From Neotamlana laminarinivorans (GTDB taxonomy: Bacteria; Bacteroidota; Bacteroidia; Flavobacteriales; Flavobacteriaceae): 64,000 nucleotides of DNA. The first letter of the stretch is position 1; every line of letters begins with the position of its first letter. Location of the stretch: the NCBI RefSeq assembly GCF_020523925.1, contig NZ_JAJAPW010000004.1, positions 248,001 through 312,000 of the forward strand, written 5' to 3'. Under the pieces are notes generated by a model that had not been told where the DNA came from, did no database searches, and saw nothing but the letters and a program-made list of their open reading frames with translations. Made by a program: the position numbers and the translations under genes. Below, piece after piece: positions 36,266 to 46,600 of this stretch.

Positions 36266-37032
36266 TGGAACAGCTTTATTCAAATATTTTAGGCGAAGGT
36301 AAACCCTTTATAATTTTGCATGGTTTTTTAGGTATGAGCGATAACTGGAAAACTTTAGGTAAGCAATTTAGCGAGCAAGGTTATCAAGTGCATTTAATAG
36401 ATCAACGAAATCATGGACGTAGTTTTTGGAGCGAAACATTTAACTACGAAGTATTAGCCCAAGATTTAAAAAACTATTGCGACCATAATAACTTTAAAGA
36501 TATTGTTTTGTTAGGTCACTCTATGGGAGGTAAAACAGCTATGATGTTTTCTACCTTATATCCAGAATATGTTTCTAAATTAATTGTTGCCGATATTTCT
36601 CCGCGTTTTTATCCGGTGCATCACGATGGCATTTTAAACGGATTAAGTGCTATAAATTTTGATGCCATTAAAAGTAGAGGAGAAGCCGACAAAATGTTAA
36701 GTGAATATGTTAGTGATTTTGGTACTAGACAATTTTTACTAAAAAACGTTTACCGCGTTACTAAAGATAAATTAGGGCTTCGTATAAATTTAGAAGTATT
36801 AAAAAATGAAGTAGGAGAAGTAGGTGAAGCTTTACCAACACAACAAACATTTAGTAAAGACACTTTGTTTTTGCGTGGAGACCGATCGGAATACATAGGG
36901 GTTGGAGACGAAAGTATTATTAAAAGTCATTTTGAAAAAGCCAAAATTGTAACCATTTCCAATGCAGGACATTGGTTACATGCCGAAAATCCTAAAGAGT
37001 TTTATGAATCTGTTATGAAATTCTTAAGCTAA
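36265..37032 (+). CDS. Alpha/beta hydrolase (YbfF-like esterase)
   Basis: A 255-residue alpha/beta hydrolase: oxyanion motif ILHGFLGMSDNWKT, nucleophile elbow GHSMGGKTAM (Ser near residue 96), acid region RGDRSEYIG, and the catalytic His in SNAGHWLHAENP. The pattern fits YbfF-type carboxylesterases; the natural substrate is unknown. Translationally coupled to pdxJ through a 1-base overlap. Confidence 0.88.
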   Translation: MEQLYSNILGEGKPFIILHGFLGMSDNWKTLGKQFSEQGYQVHLIDQRNHGRSFWSETFNYEVLAQDLKNYCDHNNFKDIVLLGHSMGGKTAMMFSTLYPEYVSKLIVADISPRFYPVHHDGILNGLSAINFDAIKSRGEADKMLSEYVSDFGTRQFLLKNVYRVTKDKLGLRINLEVLKNEVGEVGEALPTQQTFSKDTLFLRGDRSEYIGVGDESIIKSHFEKAKIVTISNAGHWLHAENPKEFYESVMKFLS

Positions 37033-37061
37033 GTTTTGTTATATTTAATAAAACAATCCTT

Positions 37062-37409
37062 ATGAAATTAATAATAAAACTTCTTTTAAACGCTATAATT
37101 GTATTCGCCTTAGCGCATGTTTTAAGTGGCGTTTACGTAAATAGTTACGTTACAGCAGTAATTGTAGCTGTAGTTATTTCTATTTTAAACTTAATTGTAA
37201 AGCCAATTTTAGTCATCTTTACCTTGCCAATAACCATTGTAACTTTAGGGCTATTTCTTTTGGTAATTAATGCAATAATTATTTTGCTTGCAGATAATTT
37301 AATAGCCGGATTTTCGGTAAGTAGTATCTGGACAGCTATTTTATTTAGTTTATTATTGTCGTTTTTGCAATCTATAGTACAATCTACACTAAAAGAAGAC
37401 AAAAAGTAG
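37062..37409 (+). CDS. Holin-superfamily-IV (PF04020-type) small membrane protein
   Basis: A 115-residue protein with four predicted helices and the conserved KPILVIFTLPITIVTLGLF loop seen in this family. Although databases label it phage holin, it is a chromosomal housekeeping family in many bacteria and there is no phage gene nearby. Function unknown. Confidence 0.8.
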   Translation: MKLIIKLLLNAIIVFALAHVLSGVYVNSYVTAVIVAVVISILNLIVKPILVIFTLPITIVTLGLFLLVINAIIILLADNLIAGFSVSSIWTAILFSLLLSFLQSIVQSTLKEDKK

Positions 37410-37433
37410 TCTAAAAATCAAGTAATTAAAAAC

Positions 37434-37464
37434 TTTGTTGGGATGTAAAAATAGCTTACTTTTG
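37434..37464 (+). promoter_or_regulatory. Consensus promoter of tig
   Basis: TTTG (37434-37437), exactly 19 bases, then TACTTTTG (37457-37464): a full match to the Bacteroidota consensus TTTG-N19-TAnnTTTG. It gives a leader of about 110 bases before the tig ATG, and the leader contains the recurrent hairpin word at 37496-37509. Confidence 0.75.
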
Positions 37465-37495
37465 CATCCCGATTTTAATTTCTGTTAAAGTTGAA

Positions 37496-37509
37496 TTTCC
37501 GCGAAAGCG
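37496..37509 (-). repeat. Recurrent word in the tig leader
   Basis: Exact copy on the minus strand, within the untranslated leader of tig, so the word is not tied to coding. Confidence 0.55.
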
Positions 37510-37581
37510 AAATTGGTAAAGTTTGGGTTGTAAAACCTACATTAAATTGTTAAACACCTTTATAGGTTATATATTGTTACA

Positions 37582-38910
37582 ATGAATATTACAAGAGAAA
37601 ACGTTGATGCATTAAATGCTGTAGTAAAAGTAGATATCGCAAAAGAAGATTACAGCGATAAAGTAGAAAAAATCTTAACAGATTACAGAAAAACAGCTAA
37701 CATTCCTGGTTTTAGAAAAGGGCATGTGCCAATGGGAATGGTGAAGAAACAATACGGGAAAGCCGTTTTAGTTGATGAAGTAAATAAGCTTTTACAAGAT
37801 GCTTTAAACAAGTATTTAACCGAAGAGAAATTAGACGTTCTTGGGCAACCATTACCAAAACCTCAAGATGATATTGATTGGGATGCCGAAAAATTCTCAT
37901 TTGAATTCGAATTAGGTTTAGCTCCAGAATTTGAAGTAGAATTAAAAGGTAAAAAAGCCATTACGCAATACAATATTGTTGCAGACGATAAAATGATTGA
38001 TGAGCAAGTAGAGCGTATTCAAAAACAATATGGCAAATTAGTATCTCAAGATACTGTTGAAAAAGACAGTGAAATTACAGGAACTTTTACCAACGAAGAA
38101 AAAGAAATAGATAATAAAGTAACTTTAACTTTAGATAAGTTTGAAGGAAAAGCTACCGAAAAACAATTTATAGGAGCTAAAGCTGGCGATGTAATTACAT
38201 TAAAAACAAAAGGCCTTTATAGCGATGAGCATGAATTAATGCACGCTTTAAAATTAAGTCACGACGATGTACATGGTTTAGATATTGAAGTTAACTTTAC
38301 CATTAACGAAATAAACAAGCGTGAACTTGCAGATTTAGATCAAGAGTTATTCGATAAGCTTTTTGGTGAAGGAACCGTAAAGTCTGTAACTGAGCTTAAA
38401 GACAAGATTAAGGAAGACGCTGAAAAGCAATTTGTGCAGCAAGCAGACCAAAAGTTATTAAACGACGTAACTGAATATTTAGTTGAAAACACAAAATTCG
38501 ATTTACCAGCAGAATTTTTAACAAAATGGATGCAAACTGCAGGTGAAAAAGAAATGAATGCAGAAGAAGCTAAAGAAGAATACGAAAAGTCTGAAAAAAG
38601 CTTACGTTACCAATTAATTGAAGGTAAATTAATTGAAGCTAACGATATTAAAATTACTATGGATGATATTAAAGATCATGCACGTAATATGATTAAAGCG
38701 CAAATGGCTCAATTCGGTCAAATGAATCCATCAGATAAAGAATTAGACGATATTGCTGCTCGTGTATTATCTAACCAAGATGAAGCTCGCAGAATTTCAG
38801 AACAAATAATAAGTCAGAGATTGTTAGAGGTTTACAAAGAAAAAGCAAACCTTAAAACAAAAGAATTAAGTTACGAAAACTTTGTTAAAGAAGTTTACGG
38901 CGACAAGTAA
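37582..38910 (+). CDS. tig: Trigger factor chaperone
   Basis: A 442-residue ribosome-associated chaperone. The N-terminal ribosome-binding region carries the signature PGFRKGHVPMGMVKKQYG (about residues 38-55), followed by a degenerate PPIase-like middle domain and the helical C-terminal arms (about 260-442). The middle domain has lost most FKBP active-site features, which is common in Bacteroidota. Upstream of clpP-clpX, a widespread gene order, but separated from them by a strong terminator. Promoter at 37434-37464. Confidence 0.95.
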   Translation: MNITRENVDALNAVVKVDIAKEDYSDKVEKILTDYRKTANIPGFRKGHVPMGMVKKQYGKAVLVDEVNKLLQDALNKYLTEEKLDVLGQPLPKPQDDIDWDAEKFSFEFELGLAPEFEVELKGKKAITQYNIVADDKMIDEQVERIQKQYGKLVSQDTVEKDSEITGTFTNEEKEIDNKVTLTLDKFEGKATEKQFIGAKAGDVITLKTKGLYSDEHELMHALKLSHDDVHGLDIEVNFTINEINKRELADLDQELFDKLFGEGTVKSVTELKDKIKEDAEKQFVQQADQKLLNDVTEYLVENTKFDLPAEFLTKWMQTAGEKEMNAEEAKEEYEKSEKSLRYQLIEGKLIEANDIKITMDDIKDHARNMIKAQMAQFGQMNPSDKELDDIAARVLSNQDEARRISEQIISQRLLEVYKEKANLKTKELSYENFVKEVYGDK

Positions 38911-38934
38911 TTAAAAAATTAAATGCTTATCTTT

Positions 38935-38968
38935 AGGCGCTTAAATCTATTGATTTAAGCGCCTTTTT
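38935..38968 (+). terminator. Terminator after tig
   Basis: Perfect 13-base stem AGGCGCTTAAATC/GATTTAAGCGCCT (38935-38947, 38952-38964), loop TATT, then a T run. Confidence 0.88.
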
Positions 38969-39041
38969 ATTACAAACTTAATAAATTTTTGATTTAACTT
39001 ATTTTAAATCAAATAATTATAAAATAAATTTCGTATTATAT

Positions 39042-39716
39042 ATGGATTACGCAAAAGAATTTGAAAAATTCGCGATAAAAGATCAAGGTATAAGCAGTAC
39101 ATACTACAATAAAATAATAAGCAGTATGTATCCAACCAATTTAACGCCAAATATTATTGAAGAACGCCAAATGAATATAGCTGTTTTCGATGTATTTTCA
39201 CGTTTAATGATGGATAGAATTATATTTTTAGGAACAGGAATAAACGATCAGGTAGCAAATATTGTACAAGCACAATTACTATTTTTAGAAAGTACAGATG
39301 CTAATAAAGATATTCAAATATATATTAACTCACCAGGAGGAAGCGTTTATGCAGGTTTGGGTATTTACGATACTATGCAGTTTATAAAGCCAGATGTGGC
39401 CACAATTTGTACAGGTATGGCAGCTTCAATGGGTGCGGTTTTACTTTGTGCAGGAGCAAAAGGTAAGCGTAGTGGTTTAACGCACTCTCGCGTAATGATT
39501 CATCAACCACTTGGAGGCGCCCAAGGTCAAGCCAGTGATATTGAAATTACAGCCAAAGAAATTCTTACTTTAAAAGAAGAACTTTATAAAATAATAAGTA
39601 AGCATTCAGGGCAAGATTACGACAAAATATATGAAGATAGTGATAGAGATTACTGGATGAAAGCCGATAAAGCTAAAGAATACGGTATGATTGATGAGAT
39701 TTTGGCTCGTAATTAA
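39042..39716 (+). CDS. clpP: ATP-dependent Clp protease proteolytic subunit
   Basis: A 224-residue serine protease subunit forming a tetradecamer with ClpX. Catalytic Ser in [12 protein letters not shown], His in [18 protein letters not shown], and oxyanion Gly-rich [18 protein letters not shown] long N-terminal segment (about 40 residues) precedes the mature core and may be a propeptide. clpX follows 64 bases downstream, with a possible second promoter between them. Confidence 0.97.
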   Translation: MDYAKEFEKFAIKDQGISSTYYNKIISSMYPTNLTPNIIEERQMNIAVFDVFSRLMMDRIIFLGTGINDQVANIVQAQLLFLESTDANKDIQIYINSPGGSVYAGLGIYDTMQFIKPDVATICTGMAASMGAVLLCAGAKGKRSGLTHSRVMIHQPLGGAQGQASDIEITAKEILTLKEELYKIISKHSGQDYDKIYEDSDRDYWMKADKAKEYGMIDEILARN

Positions 39717-39720
39717 AATA

Positions 39721-39728
39721 TAATTTTG
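39721..39728 (+). promoter_or_regulatory. Possible -7 element before clpX
   Basis: TAATTTTG fits TAnnTTTG in the clpP-clpX gap. The nearest TTTG upstream (39701-39704, in clpP) leaves only a 16-base spacer, so support is weak. Confidence 0.3.
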
Positions 39729-39780
39729 TAAATTTAATATTGATTTACAGTGATTTACAACAAAAAATAGAAATAGATTA

Positions 39781-41013
39781 ATGGCAAAGGAAGAATTAGA
39801 ATGTTCATTTTGCGGTCGTAAAAAATCGGAAACTAACTTATTAATTGCAGGTCTAGATGCGCATATTTGCGACAGATGTATCGAGCAAGCTCATGGTATT
39901 GTTTTAGAAGAATCGAAGCAAAACGATGGCAGCGATTTATCTGCGGAATTAAAGCTTAAAAAGCCACTGCAAATAAAAGAGTTTTTAGATGAATATATAA
40001 TTGGTCAAGATGTTACCAAAAAAGTAATGTCTGTAGCTGTATATAACCATTACAAGCGTTTATTACAAACCCCAACAAAGGATGATATCGATATTCAAAA
40101 AAGTAATATCGTTATGGTTGGGCAAACAGGAACCGGTAAAACTTTAATGGCTAAAACGATAGCAAGAATGTTAAATGTACCCTTAGCTATTGTTGATGCT
40201 ACAGTTTTAACAGAAGCTGGATATGTAGGTGAAGATGTAGAAAGTATTTTAACAAGACTATTACAAGCAGCCGATTATAATTTAGAAAAAGCAGAAAAAG
40301 GAATTGTTTTTATAGATGAAATTGATAAAATTGCACGTAAAAGCGATAACCCTTCTATAACTAGAGATGTATCGGGCGAAGGTGTTCAACAAGCCTTATT
40401 AAAGCTGTTAGAAGGAACTGTTGTAAATGTACCACCAAAAGGAGGTCGTAAACATCCAGATCAAAAATTTATAGAGGTTAATACCGAAAATATTCTGTTT
40501 ATTGCAGGAGGAGCCTTCGATGGTATTGAGCGCGTTATTTCAAAACGTTTAAACATGCAAGCTGTTGGTTACAGTGCTTCAATGTCTGATGATGTTGTAG
40601 ATCAGAATCATTTACTTCAATACATTATACCAAAAGATTTAAAAGATTTTGGATTAATACCAGAAATAATTGGTCGTTTGCCAGTACTAACCTATATGGA
40701 TCCGTTAGATGCTAAAACATTAAGAGCAATTTTAACCGAGCCTAAAAATGCCTTAATAAAACAATATAAAAAATTGTTTGGTATGGACGATATAGACTTT
40801 AGTATAACAGATGGTGCCCTAGAGTTTATTGTTGAAAAAGCAATAGAGTATAAATTAGGAGCCAGAGGTTTACGTTCACTTTGTGAAGAAATTTTAACTG
40901 ACGCAATGTTTGAACTACCAAGTAGTAAAGAGAAAAAATTAAATGTGACAAAAGCTTACGCAGAAGAAAAGCTTACAAAAACTACTTTAAAAAAGCTTAA
41001 GGCAGTTTCATAA
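39781..41013 (+). CDS. clpX: ATP-dependent Clp protease ATPase subunit ClpX
   Basis: A 410-residue AAA+ unfoldase. N-terminal zinc domain with [10 protein letters not shown] and CDRC (four Cys), Walker [14 protein letters not shown], Walker [17 protein letters not shown], sensor residues and pore-region [15 protein letters not shown]. Complete. Pairs with ClpP to degrade ssrA-tagged and regulatory proteins. Ends at a strong terminator, 41037-41076. Confidence 0.97.
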   Translation: MAKEELECSFCGRKKSETNLLIAGLDAHICDRCIEQAHGIVLEESKQNDGSDLSAELKLKKPLQIKEFLDEYIIGQDVTKKVMSVAVYNHYKRLLQTPTKDDIDIQKSNIVMVGQTGTGKTLMAKTIARMLNVPLAIVDATVLTEAGYVGEDVESILTRLLQAADYNLEKAEKGIVFIDEIDKIARKSDNPSITRDVSGEGVQQALLKLLEGTVVNVPPKGGRKHPDQKFIEVNTENILFIAGGAFDGIERVISKRLNMQAVGYSASMSDDVVDQNHLLQYIIPKDLKDFGLIPEIIGRLPVLTYMDPLDAKTLRAILTEPKNALIKQYKKLFGMDDIDFSITDGALEFIVEKAIEYKLGARGLRSLCEEILTDAMFELPSSKEKKLNVTKAYAEEKLTKTTLKKLKAVS

Positions 41014-41036
41014 AAAAACAGATTAAATTTTCGTTT

Positions 41037-41076
41037 AAAACGCTTCTCAATAAATATTGAGAAGCGTTTTTATTTT
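41037..41076 (+). terminator. Terminator after clpX (twin hairpin, copy 1)
   Basis: Perfect 16-base stem 41037-41052 / 41055-41070 (AAAACGCTTCTCAATA and complement) with a T run. Its sequence is almost the same as the groEL terminator at 43938-43973, on the other side of the TonB-dependent receptor gene. Confidence 0.88.
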
Positions 41077-41161
41077 GTTCAAAATCTAAAATTAAATCAC
41101 TTATTTTTATTTAATCTAAATAAAAATATTAAATTTGCCCGAAAATTTATAATCACATAAA

Positions 41162-43804
41162 ATGATAGATCAAAAACGAAGATTGCCCATAGGCTTATTA
41201 CAATTAAAAATGTGGCTTATTATATTTTTCGCAATATTTAATACAGCAAATTCACAAAACACATTATCAAAAATACAAGGTGAAGTTCAGGATGAAAATA
41301 ATATGCCTATTGCAGATGCTACTGTTGTACTTAAAGGAACAACTTATGGTGTAACCACCAATGTTAATGGTTTGTATGAGCTTAATGCGCCAACTGGAAA
41401 GTATATTTTAAAGGTTTCGTATTTAGGATATCAACAAAAAGAAATAGTAATTAATTTAACTGCAAACACTTTAACCTTAAATGTACTTCTAAAAGAGAGT
41501 AGCGAAAATTTAAACGAAGTTGTAGTAAATGGTAAAAATATTGAGGCTGTTATTGTAGAAACTAGAACAGCTACAAAGTCTAATATGAGTTTAATGAATA
41601 CTCCAGCGGCAATAGTAGCTGTAAATAGGGGGATTTTAGATCAGCAAGGAATAACAAATTTGCAAGATGCCATTAGAAACGTAAGTGGTGTTACACAGGC
41701 AGGAAATAATTATAACATTGGAGATAATTTAATTATTAGAGGTCTAGATGCTAATTATACTTTAGATGGTATGTATTCTGGTGCCGGTTTAGGAAATAGT
41801 TACAACCCTACACGATCTTTAACTAATGTAGAAAGTATTGAGGTTTTAAAAGGTCCTGCAACAGGGCTTTATGGTATGGGGTCAGCAGGAGGTGTTATTA
41901 ATTTTGTAGAAAAAAAGCCTTTGTTTCAAGAACATGGTTTGGCTGAAATTAAACTTGGCCAATGGAATCATTATAGAGCTATGGTTGATTATACAGCGCC
42001 TTTGTCAAATAAATTTGCATTTAGAATAGTATCTGCTTCTGAAGCCCAAGATGGTTATAGAGATGTTTCTTCTGATAGATTTGAAACTTACGGTGCTTTA
42101 ACTTTTAAATCGCCATCAAATAAACATAATATAACTTTGTCTGGAGCCGTAATTCAAGATGCCATAGATATTGATGCCATTGGAGATCCGGTTAGGCTTT
42201 ACACACCAGGTATTTTAAGTGACTATAGCTGGACAAGCCTTGTTAATGATACACAAACCGATCCAGATACAGGAGAATATTTGGGTATTCAATTAACTGA
42301 CGAACAAAGACAAATATTAGCTAATTCACTAAATACTTTAGATGGTTTAGAGCCTTACGATATTGGAGATCATTCACTAATTACCGATATAGCCGACCCA
42401 AATAAAGGTAAAGAATATCGTGTAAAATTGCGTTATGATATTAATCCAATTAAGAATTTAACCATAACCAATCAGTTATTATATAGAACTTACGAATCAA
42501 ACTTCACAAGACAAACAGGAGCTTTAAATTATTTTTATTATCAACAAAGTGGTGTTATTCACAATGGTGTACGTTCACCGTTAATAATTGATGATGTTAT
42601 ATATCCTTTAGCGGCTAGAAGGCAGGAATACAGGCATCAAGAAACTAAAGAAAAAGCATTTCAATACTTTGGAGATTTTAAATATGATTGGAATTTAGGA
42701 AAAGTAAAAGGAGAGCATTTATTAAGTGTAAATTATGAAAACAGATCGTTGGATTATAAATATTGGTCTATTTGGGATGCAGATGATAGTAGAGCAGTTA
42801 CACCAGTTCCTTATATTTTAGATATATCGGATGCAAGTACCGTAGCAAGTATTAACGGTAGTTTTTGGAACTACGATCCAGTTTTAAGAAGCGATTATAA
42901 AAAGGGAATAGAAGCCTATGGAGTAAGTTTTCAAGAGGTGTTGTATTTGTTTGATGAAAAATTAACAGCTCGTTTAGGTGTTGCATTCTCTAATATTGCT
43001 CAAGATTATGAAAATGTATATTCTGATTTACCTGTTTATGATTTTGATGATTCTGGTTATACCTATAATTTAGGATTAACATTTAGACCAATTGACCAAC
43101 TTTCAATTTTTGGTAATTATGCTAAAGGAAGAACAGCTTATAGCATAACGGGATCTATTAATGAAGTTGATGAAAGCAATAGAGATGACTCTGAAGCATT
43201 ATCTGTAGATTTAGGAATTCGTTTTAAAACACAAGATAATAGTTTACTAGCATCTTTAGTTGCATTTAATACAGCAAGAACCAATATTGGGTATTCTAAC
43301 CCAGATTACGACGAAGTTGATAACGCTGATGTACCACAGTATTTTTACGACCGAGAAGATAGAACAAAAGGTATAGAATTAGATGTTAATTATTATTTAA
43401 GTAAAAAATTATCGTTTAATGTAAATGGTACTTTGCAAGATCCGCAAACACTAACTTCAGGAGAGGTAACTACCGAACAAACTAAAGGTGTGCCAAAAAA
43501 ATATGCACGATTCTGGACAGAATATAAGCACTTCTTTATCAATTCTAAAAATCCTTTGTTAATTAATTTAGGTGTAAGATATGAAGATGAACGTACCATT
43601 GATGGTTATAGTTTAACAGGTGCACACATAAACAGTTATACCGTTTTTGATGCTGGTATTGGCTACAATATTAACAATACATGGAATTTAAGATTAAATA
43701 TTGATAACCTTTTAAATGAAGATTATTATTCTAAGGCTATGTTTGCAGGTGCTTTACCAGGGGAAACTAGAAATTTCGAATTGAATGTTCAATACAGGTT
43801 TTAG
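41162..43804 (+). CDS. TonB-dependent siderophore-type receptor
   Basis: An 880-residue outer membrane receptor. Order: N-terminal signal/anchor (about residues 14-32), a CarboxypepD_reg-like domain (IQGEVQDENNMPIADATVVL, about 38-115), plug domain (VNRGILDQQGITNLQDAIRNVSG, IEVLKGPATGLYGMGSAGGVIN) and a 22-strand barrel ending in the aromatic FELNVQYRF. Plug and barrel patterns fit FhuA/FecA-like ferric siderophore receptors; the ligand is not determined. It is monocistronic with no transport partners beside it. It lies between two near-identical hairpins and separates clpX from groEL. Confidence 0.9.
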   Translation: MIDQKRRLPIGLLQLKMWLIIFFAIFNTANSQNTLSKIQGEVQDENNMPIADATVVLKGTTYGVTTNVNGLYELNAPTGKYILKVSYLGYQQKEIVINLTANTLTLNVLLKESSENLNEVVVNGKNIEAVIVETRTATKSNMSLMNTPAAIVAVNRGILDQQGITNLQDAIRNVSGVTQAGNNYNIGDNLIIRGLDANYTLDGMYSGAGLGNSYNPTRSLTNVESIEVLKGPATGLYGMGSAGGVINFVEKKPLFQEHGLAEIKLGQWNHYRAMVDYTAPLSNKFAFRIVSASEAQDGYRDVSSDRFETYGALTFKSPSNKHNITLSGAVIQDAIDIDAIGDPVRLYTPGILSDYSWTSLVNDTQTDPDTGEYLGIQLTDEQRQILANSLNTLDGLEPYDIGDHSLITDIADPNKGKEYRVKLRYDINPIKNLTITNQLLYRTYESNFTRQTGALNYFYYQQSGVIHNGVRSPLIIDDVIYPLAARRQEYRHQETKEKAFQYFGDFKYDWNLGKVKGEHLLSVNYENRSLDYKYWSIWDADDSRAVTPVPYILDISDASTVASINGSFWNYDPVLRSDYKKGIEAYGVSFQEVLYLFDEKLTARLGVAFSNIAQDYENVYSDLPVYDFDDSGYTYNLGLTFRPIDQLSIFGNYAKGRTAYSITGSINEVDESNRDDSEALSVDLGIRFKTQDNSLLASLVAFNTARTNIGYSNPDYDEVDNADVPQYFYDREDRTKGIELDVNYYLSKKLSFNVNGTLQDPQTLTSGEVTTEQTKGVPKKYARFWTEYKHFFINSKNPLLINLGVRYEDERTIDGYSLTGAHINSYTVFDAGIGYNINNTWNLRLNIDNLLNEDYYSKAMFAGALPGETRNFELNVQYRF

Positions 43805-43882
43805 ACTACAGAAATTAAAATATTTAAAACTTTGATAGTCCTTTTTTAAGTTATAGTAGACTGTTGAAATTAGTTTATTTTT

Positions 43883-43918
43883 AATCCCATAATAATATAT
43901 TTATTGTGGGATTTTTTT
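43883..43918 (+). terminator. Terminator after the TonB-dependent receptor
   Basis: Stem AATCCCATAATAA/TTATTGTGGGATT (43883-43895, 43901-43913; one G-T pair) and a run of seven T. Confidence 0.75.
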
Positions 43919-43937
43919 ATTTGGTAGTATTAAAAAT

Positions 43938-43973
43938 AAAAAACGCTTCCCAAAATATTGAGAAGCGTTTTTG
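43938..43973 (-). terminator. Terminator after groEL (twin hairpin, copy 2)
   Basis: Imperfect stem AAACGCTTC/GAAGCGTTT around CCAAAATATTGA. On the minus strand it reads AAAACGCTTCTCAATA, then GGAAGCG and a T run, nearly the same as the clpX terminator at 41037-41076. Confidence 0.75.
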
Positions 43974-44047
43974 TATTTAAATATTCCAGTATCTTTCTCA
44001 TACCGAATAAAAATAATATCTGCGTTTTAGTGAGCAAATACTTGTTT

Positions 44048-44063
44048 GCAGCGACTCCGCTGC
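44048..44063 (-). other. GC-rich hairpin abutting the groEL stop codon
   Basis: Perfect stem GCAGCG/CGCTGC with a four-base loop, starting at the base after the groEL stop. No T run follows, so it is not itself a terminator; it may protect the 3' end of the mRNA. Confidence 0.45.
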
Positions 44064-45713
<1,650 letters not shown>

Positions 45714-45765
45714 TCAGTTCCTTGAAAAAAGGATCCTTATATAATTAAATTTAGTTTTGTTAATA

Positions 45766-45786
45766 CGCTTTCCGCTTTTGCGGAAA
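45766..45786. other. Hairpin in the groES-groEL gap
   Basis: Perfect stem TTTCCGC/GCGGAAA (45770-45776 / 45780-45786; loop reads TTTT or AAAA by strand with frame shift of one) inside CGCTTTCCGCTTTTGCGGAAA. It is a variant of the recurrent 14-base word found elsewhere in the window. Confidence 0.5.
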
Positions 45787-45801
45787 TAGAAAAAGTTACA
45801 A

Positions 45802-46077
45802 TTAAACTATTGCTAAAATATCGCTTTCACGCATCATTAAATAATCTGTACCTTCAAGTTTTAACTCTGTTCCAGCATATTTACCATACAAAACAGTGTC
45901 TCCAACTTTTACAGTAATAGGTTCGTCTTTAGTACCTGGTCCGGCAGCAACAACGGTTCCTTTTTGTGGTTTTTCTTTAGCGTTATCCGGAATAATAATT
46001 CCTGAAGCTGTTTTAGTTTCAGCAGCAGCAGGTTCTATAAGAACTCTATCTGCTAATGGTTTAATGTTCAATGCCAT
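45802..46077 (-). CDS. groES: Co-chaperonin GroES
   Basis: A 91-residue co-chaperonin capping GroEL. Hallmarks: [16 protein letters not shown], the mobile loop [19 protein letters not shown] and [14 protein letters not shown]. First gene of the groESL unit. The region upstream (46090-46190) has a perfect CGGAA-C-TTCCG palindrome that could be a regulatory site. Confidence 0.98.
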   Translation of the reverse strand: MALNIKPLADRVLIEPAAAETKTASGIIIPDNAKEKPQKGTVVAAGPGTKDEPITVKVGDTVLYGKYAGTELKLEGTDYLMMRESDILAIV

Positions 46078-46176
46078 TTGTATTATATTTTAAGTTTTAA
46101 AATTAATATTTACGATTAGCTACTAAGCTAAAAATGTGCCATTGGAGTGCAACTGACAAACTTTCAGAAACACTGT

Positions 46177-46187
46177 CGGAACTTCCG
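46177..46187. promoter_or_regulatory. Palindrome upstream of groES
   Basis: CGGAACTTCCG, a 5+1+5 inverted repeat about 100 bases upstream of the groES ATG, with GACA and TGTC half-sites just beside it (46154-46176 region). Possible heat-shock operator; no known consensus was matched. Confidence 0.3.
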
Positions 46188-46193
46188 TAAATA

Positions 46194-46226
46194 AAAAATG
46201 CCAACTTTTACAGTTGGCATTTTTAA
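46194..46226 (-). terminator. Terminator after secG
   Basis: Thirteen-base stem AAAAATGCCAACT/AGTTGGCATTTTT (46194-46206, 46212-46224), loop TTTAC, with T tracts on either strand. Confidence 0.8.
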
Positions 46227-46243
46227 GTGTTTTTTATTTTGTT

Positions 46244-46594
46244 TTATTGAACAGAATCAATGGTAGCATCATTATTAGTTGCTGGGGCTGCAGGAGTTGG
46301 TAATGGTTGCTCAATTGCTTCCTCTGCTTCATAAGCTTTGGATTCTGCACTACCAGTACTTCTGTTAATTGTTACATTAGATAGTAAGATTAATACTAAT
46401 AATACAGTTGCTAAAGTCCATGTACTTTTATCTAAAAAGTCGGTTGTTTTTTTAACGCCGCCTAATTGTTGAGTGCCACCGCCTCCAAATGACGACGATA
46501 ACCCACCACCTTTAGGGTTTTGTACCATAATTACAACTATAAGCAAAAATGCTACTACTACTATTAAGGCTAAAAATATTGTAAACGTACTCAT
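46244..46594 (-). CDS. secG: Preprotein translocase subunit SecG
   Basis: A 116-residue inner membrane subunit of the Sec translocon with two helices (about residues 3-24 and 54-75) and the family's VQNPKGGGLSSSFGGGGTQQLGG loop between them. The Ala/Pro-rich tail is typical of Bacteroidota SecG. Six bases after the TPR-like gene in the same operon. Confidence 0.93.
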   Translation of the reverse strand: MSTFTIFLALIVVVAFLLIVVIMVQNPKGGGLSSSFGGGGTQQLGGVKKTTDFLDKSTWTLATVLLVLILLSNVTINRSTGSAESKAYEAEEAIEQPLPTPAAPATNNDATIDSVQ

Positions 46595-46600
46595 TATCTT

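Noticed and set aside
37062-37409. Holin-like gene as a sign of prophage
   Set aside because: No capsid, tail, integrase, lysin or att-like repeats are present; the family is a common chromosomal one.
43883-43973. Treating the two hairpins after the TonB receptor as one terminator
   Set aside because: They have unrelated stem sequences; the first serves the plus-strand receptor and the second fits minus-strand groEL and matches the clpX hairpin.
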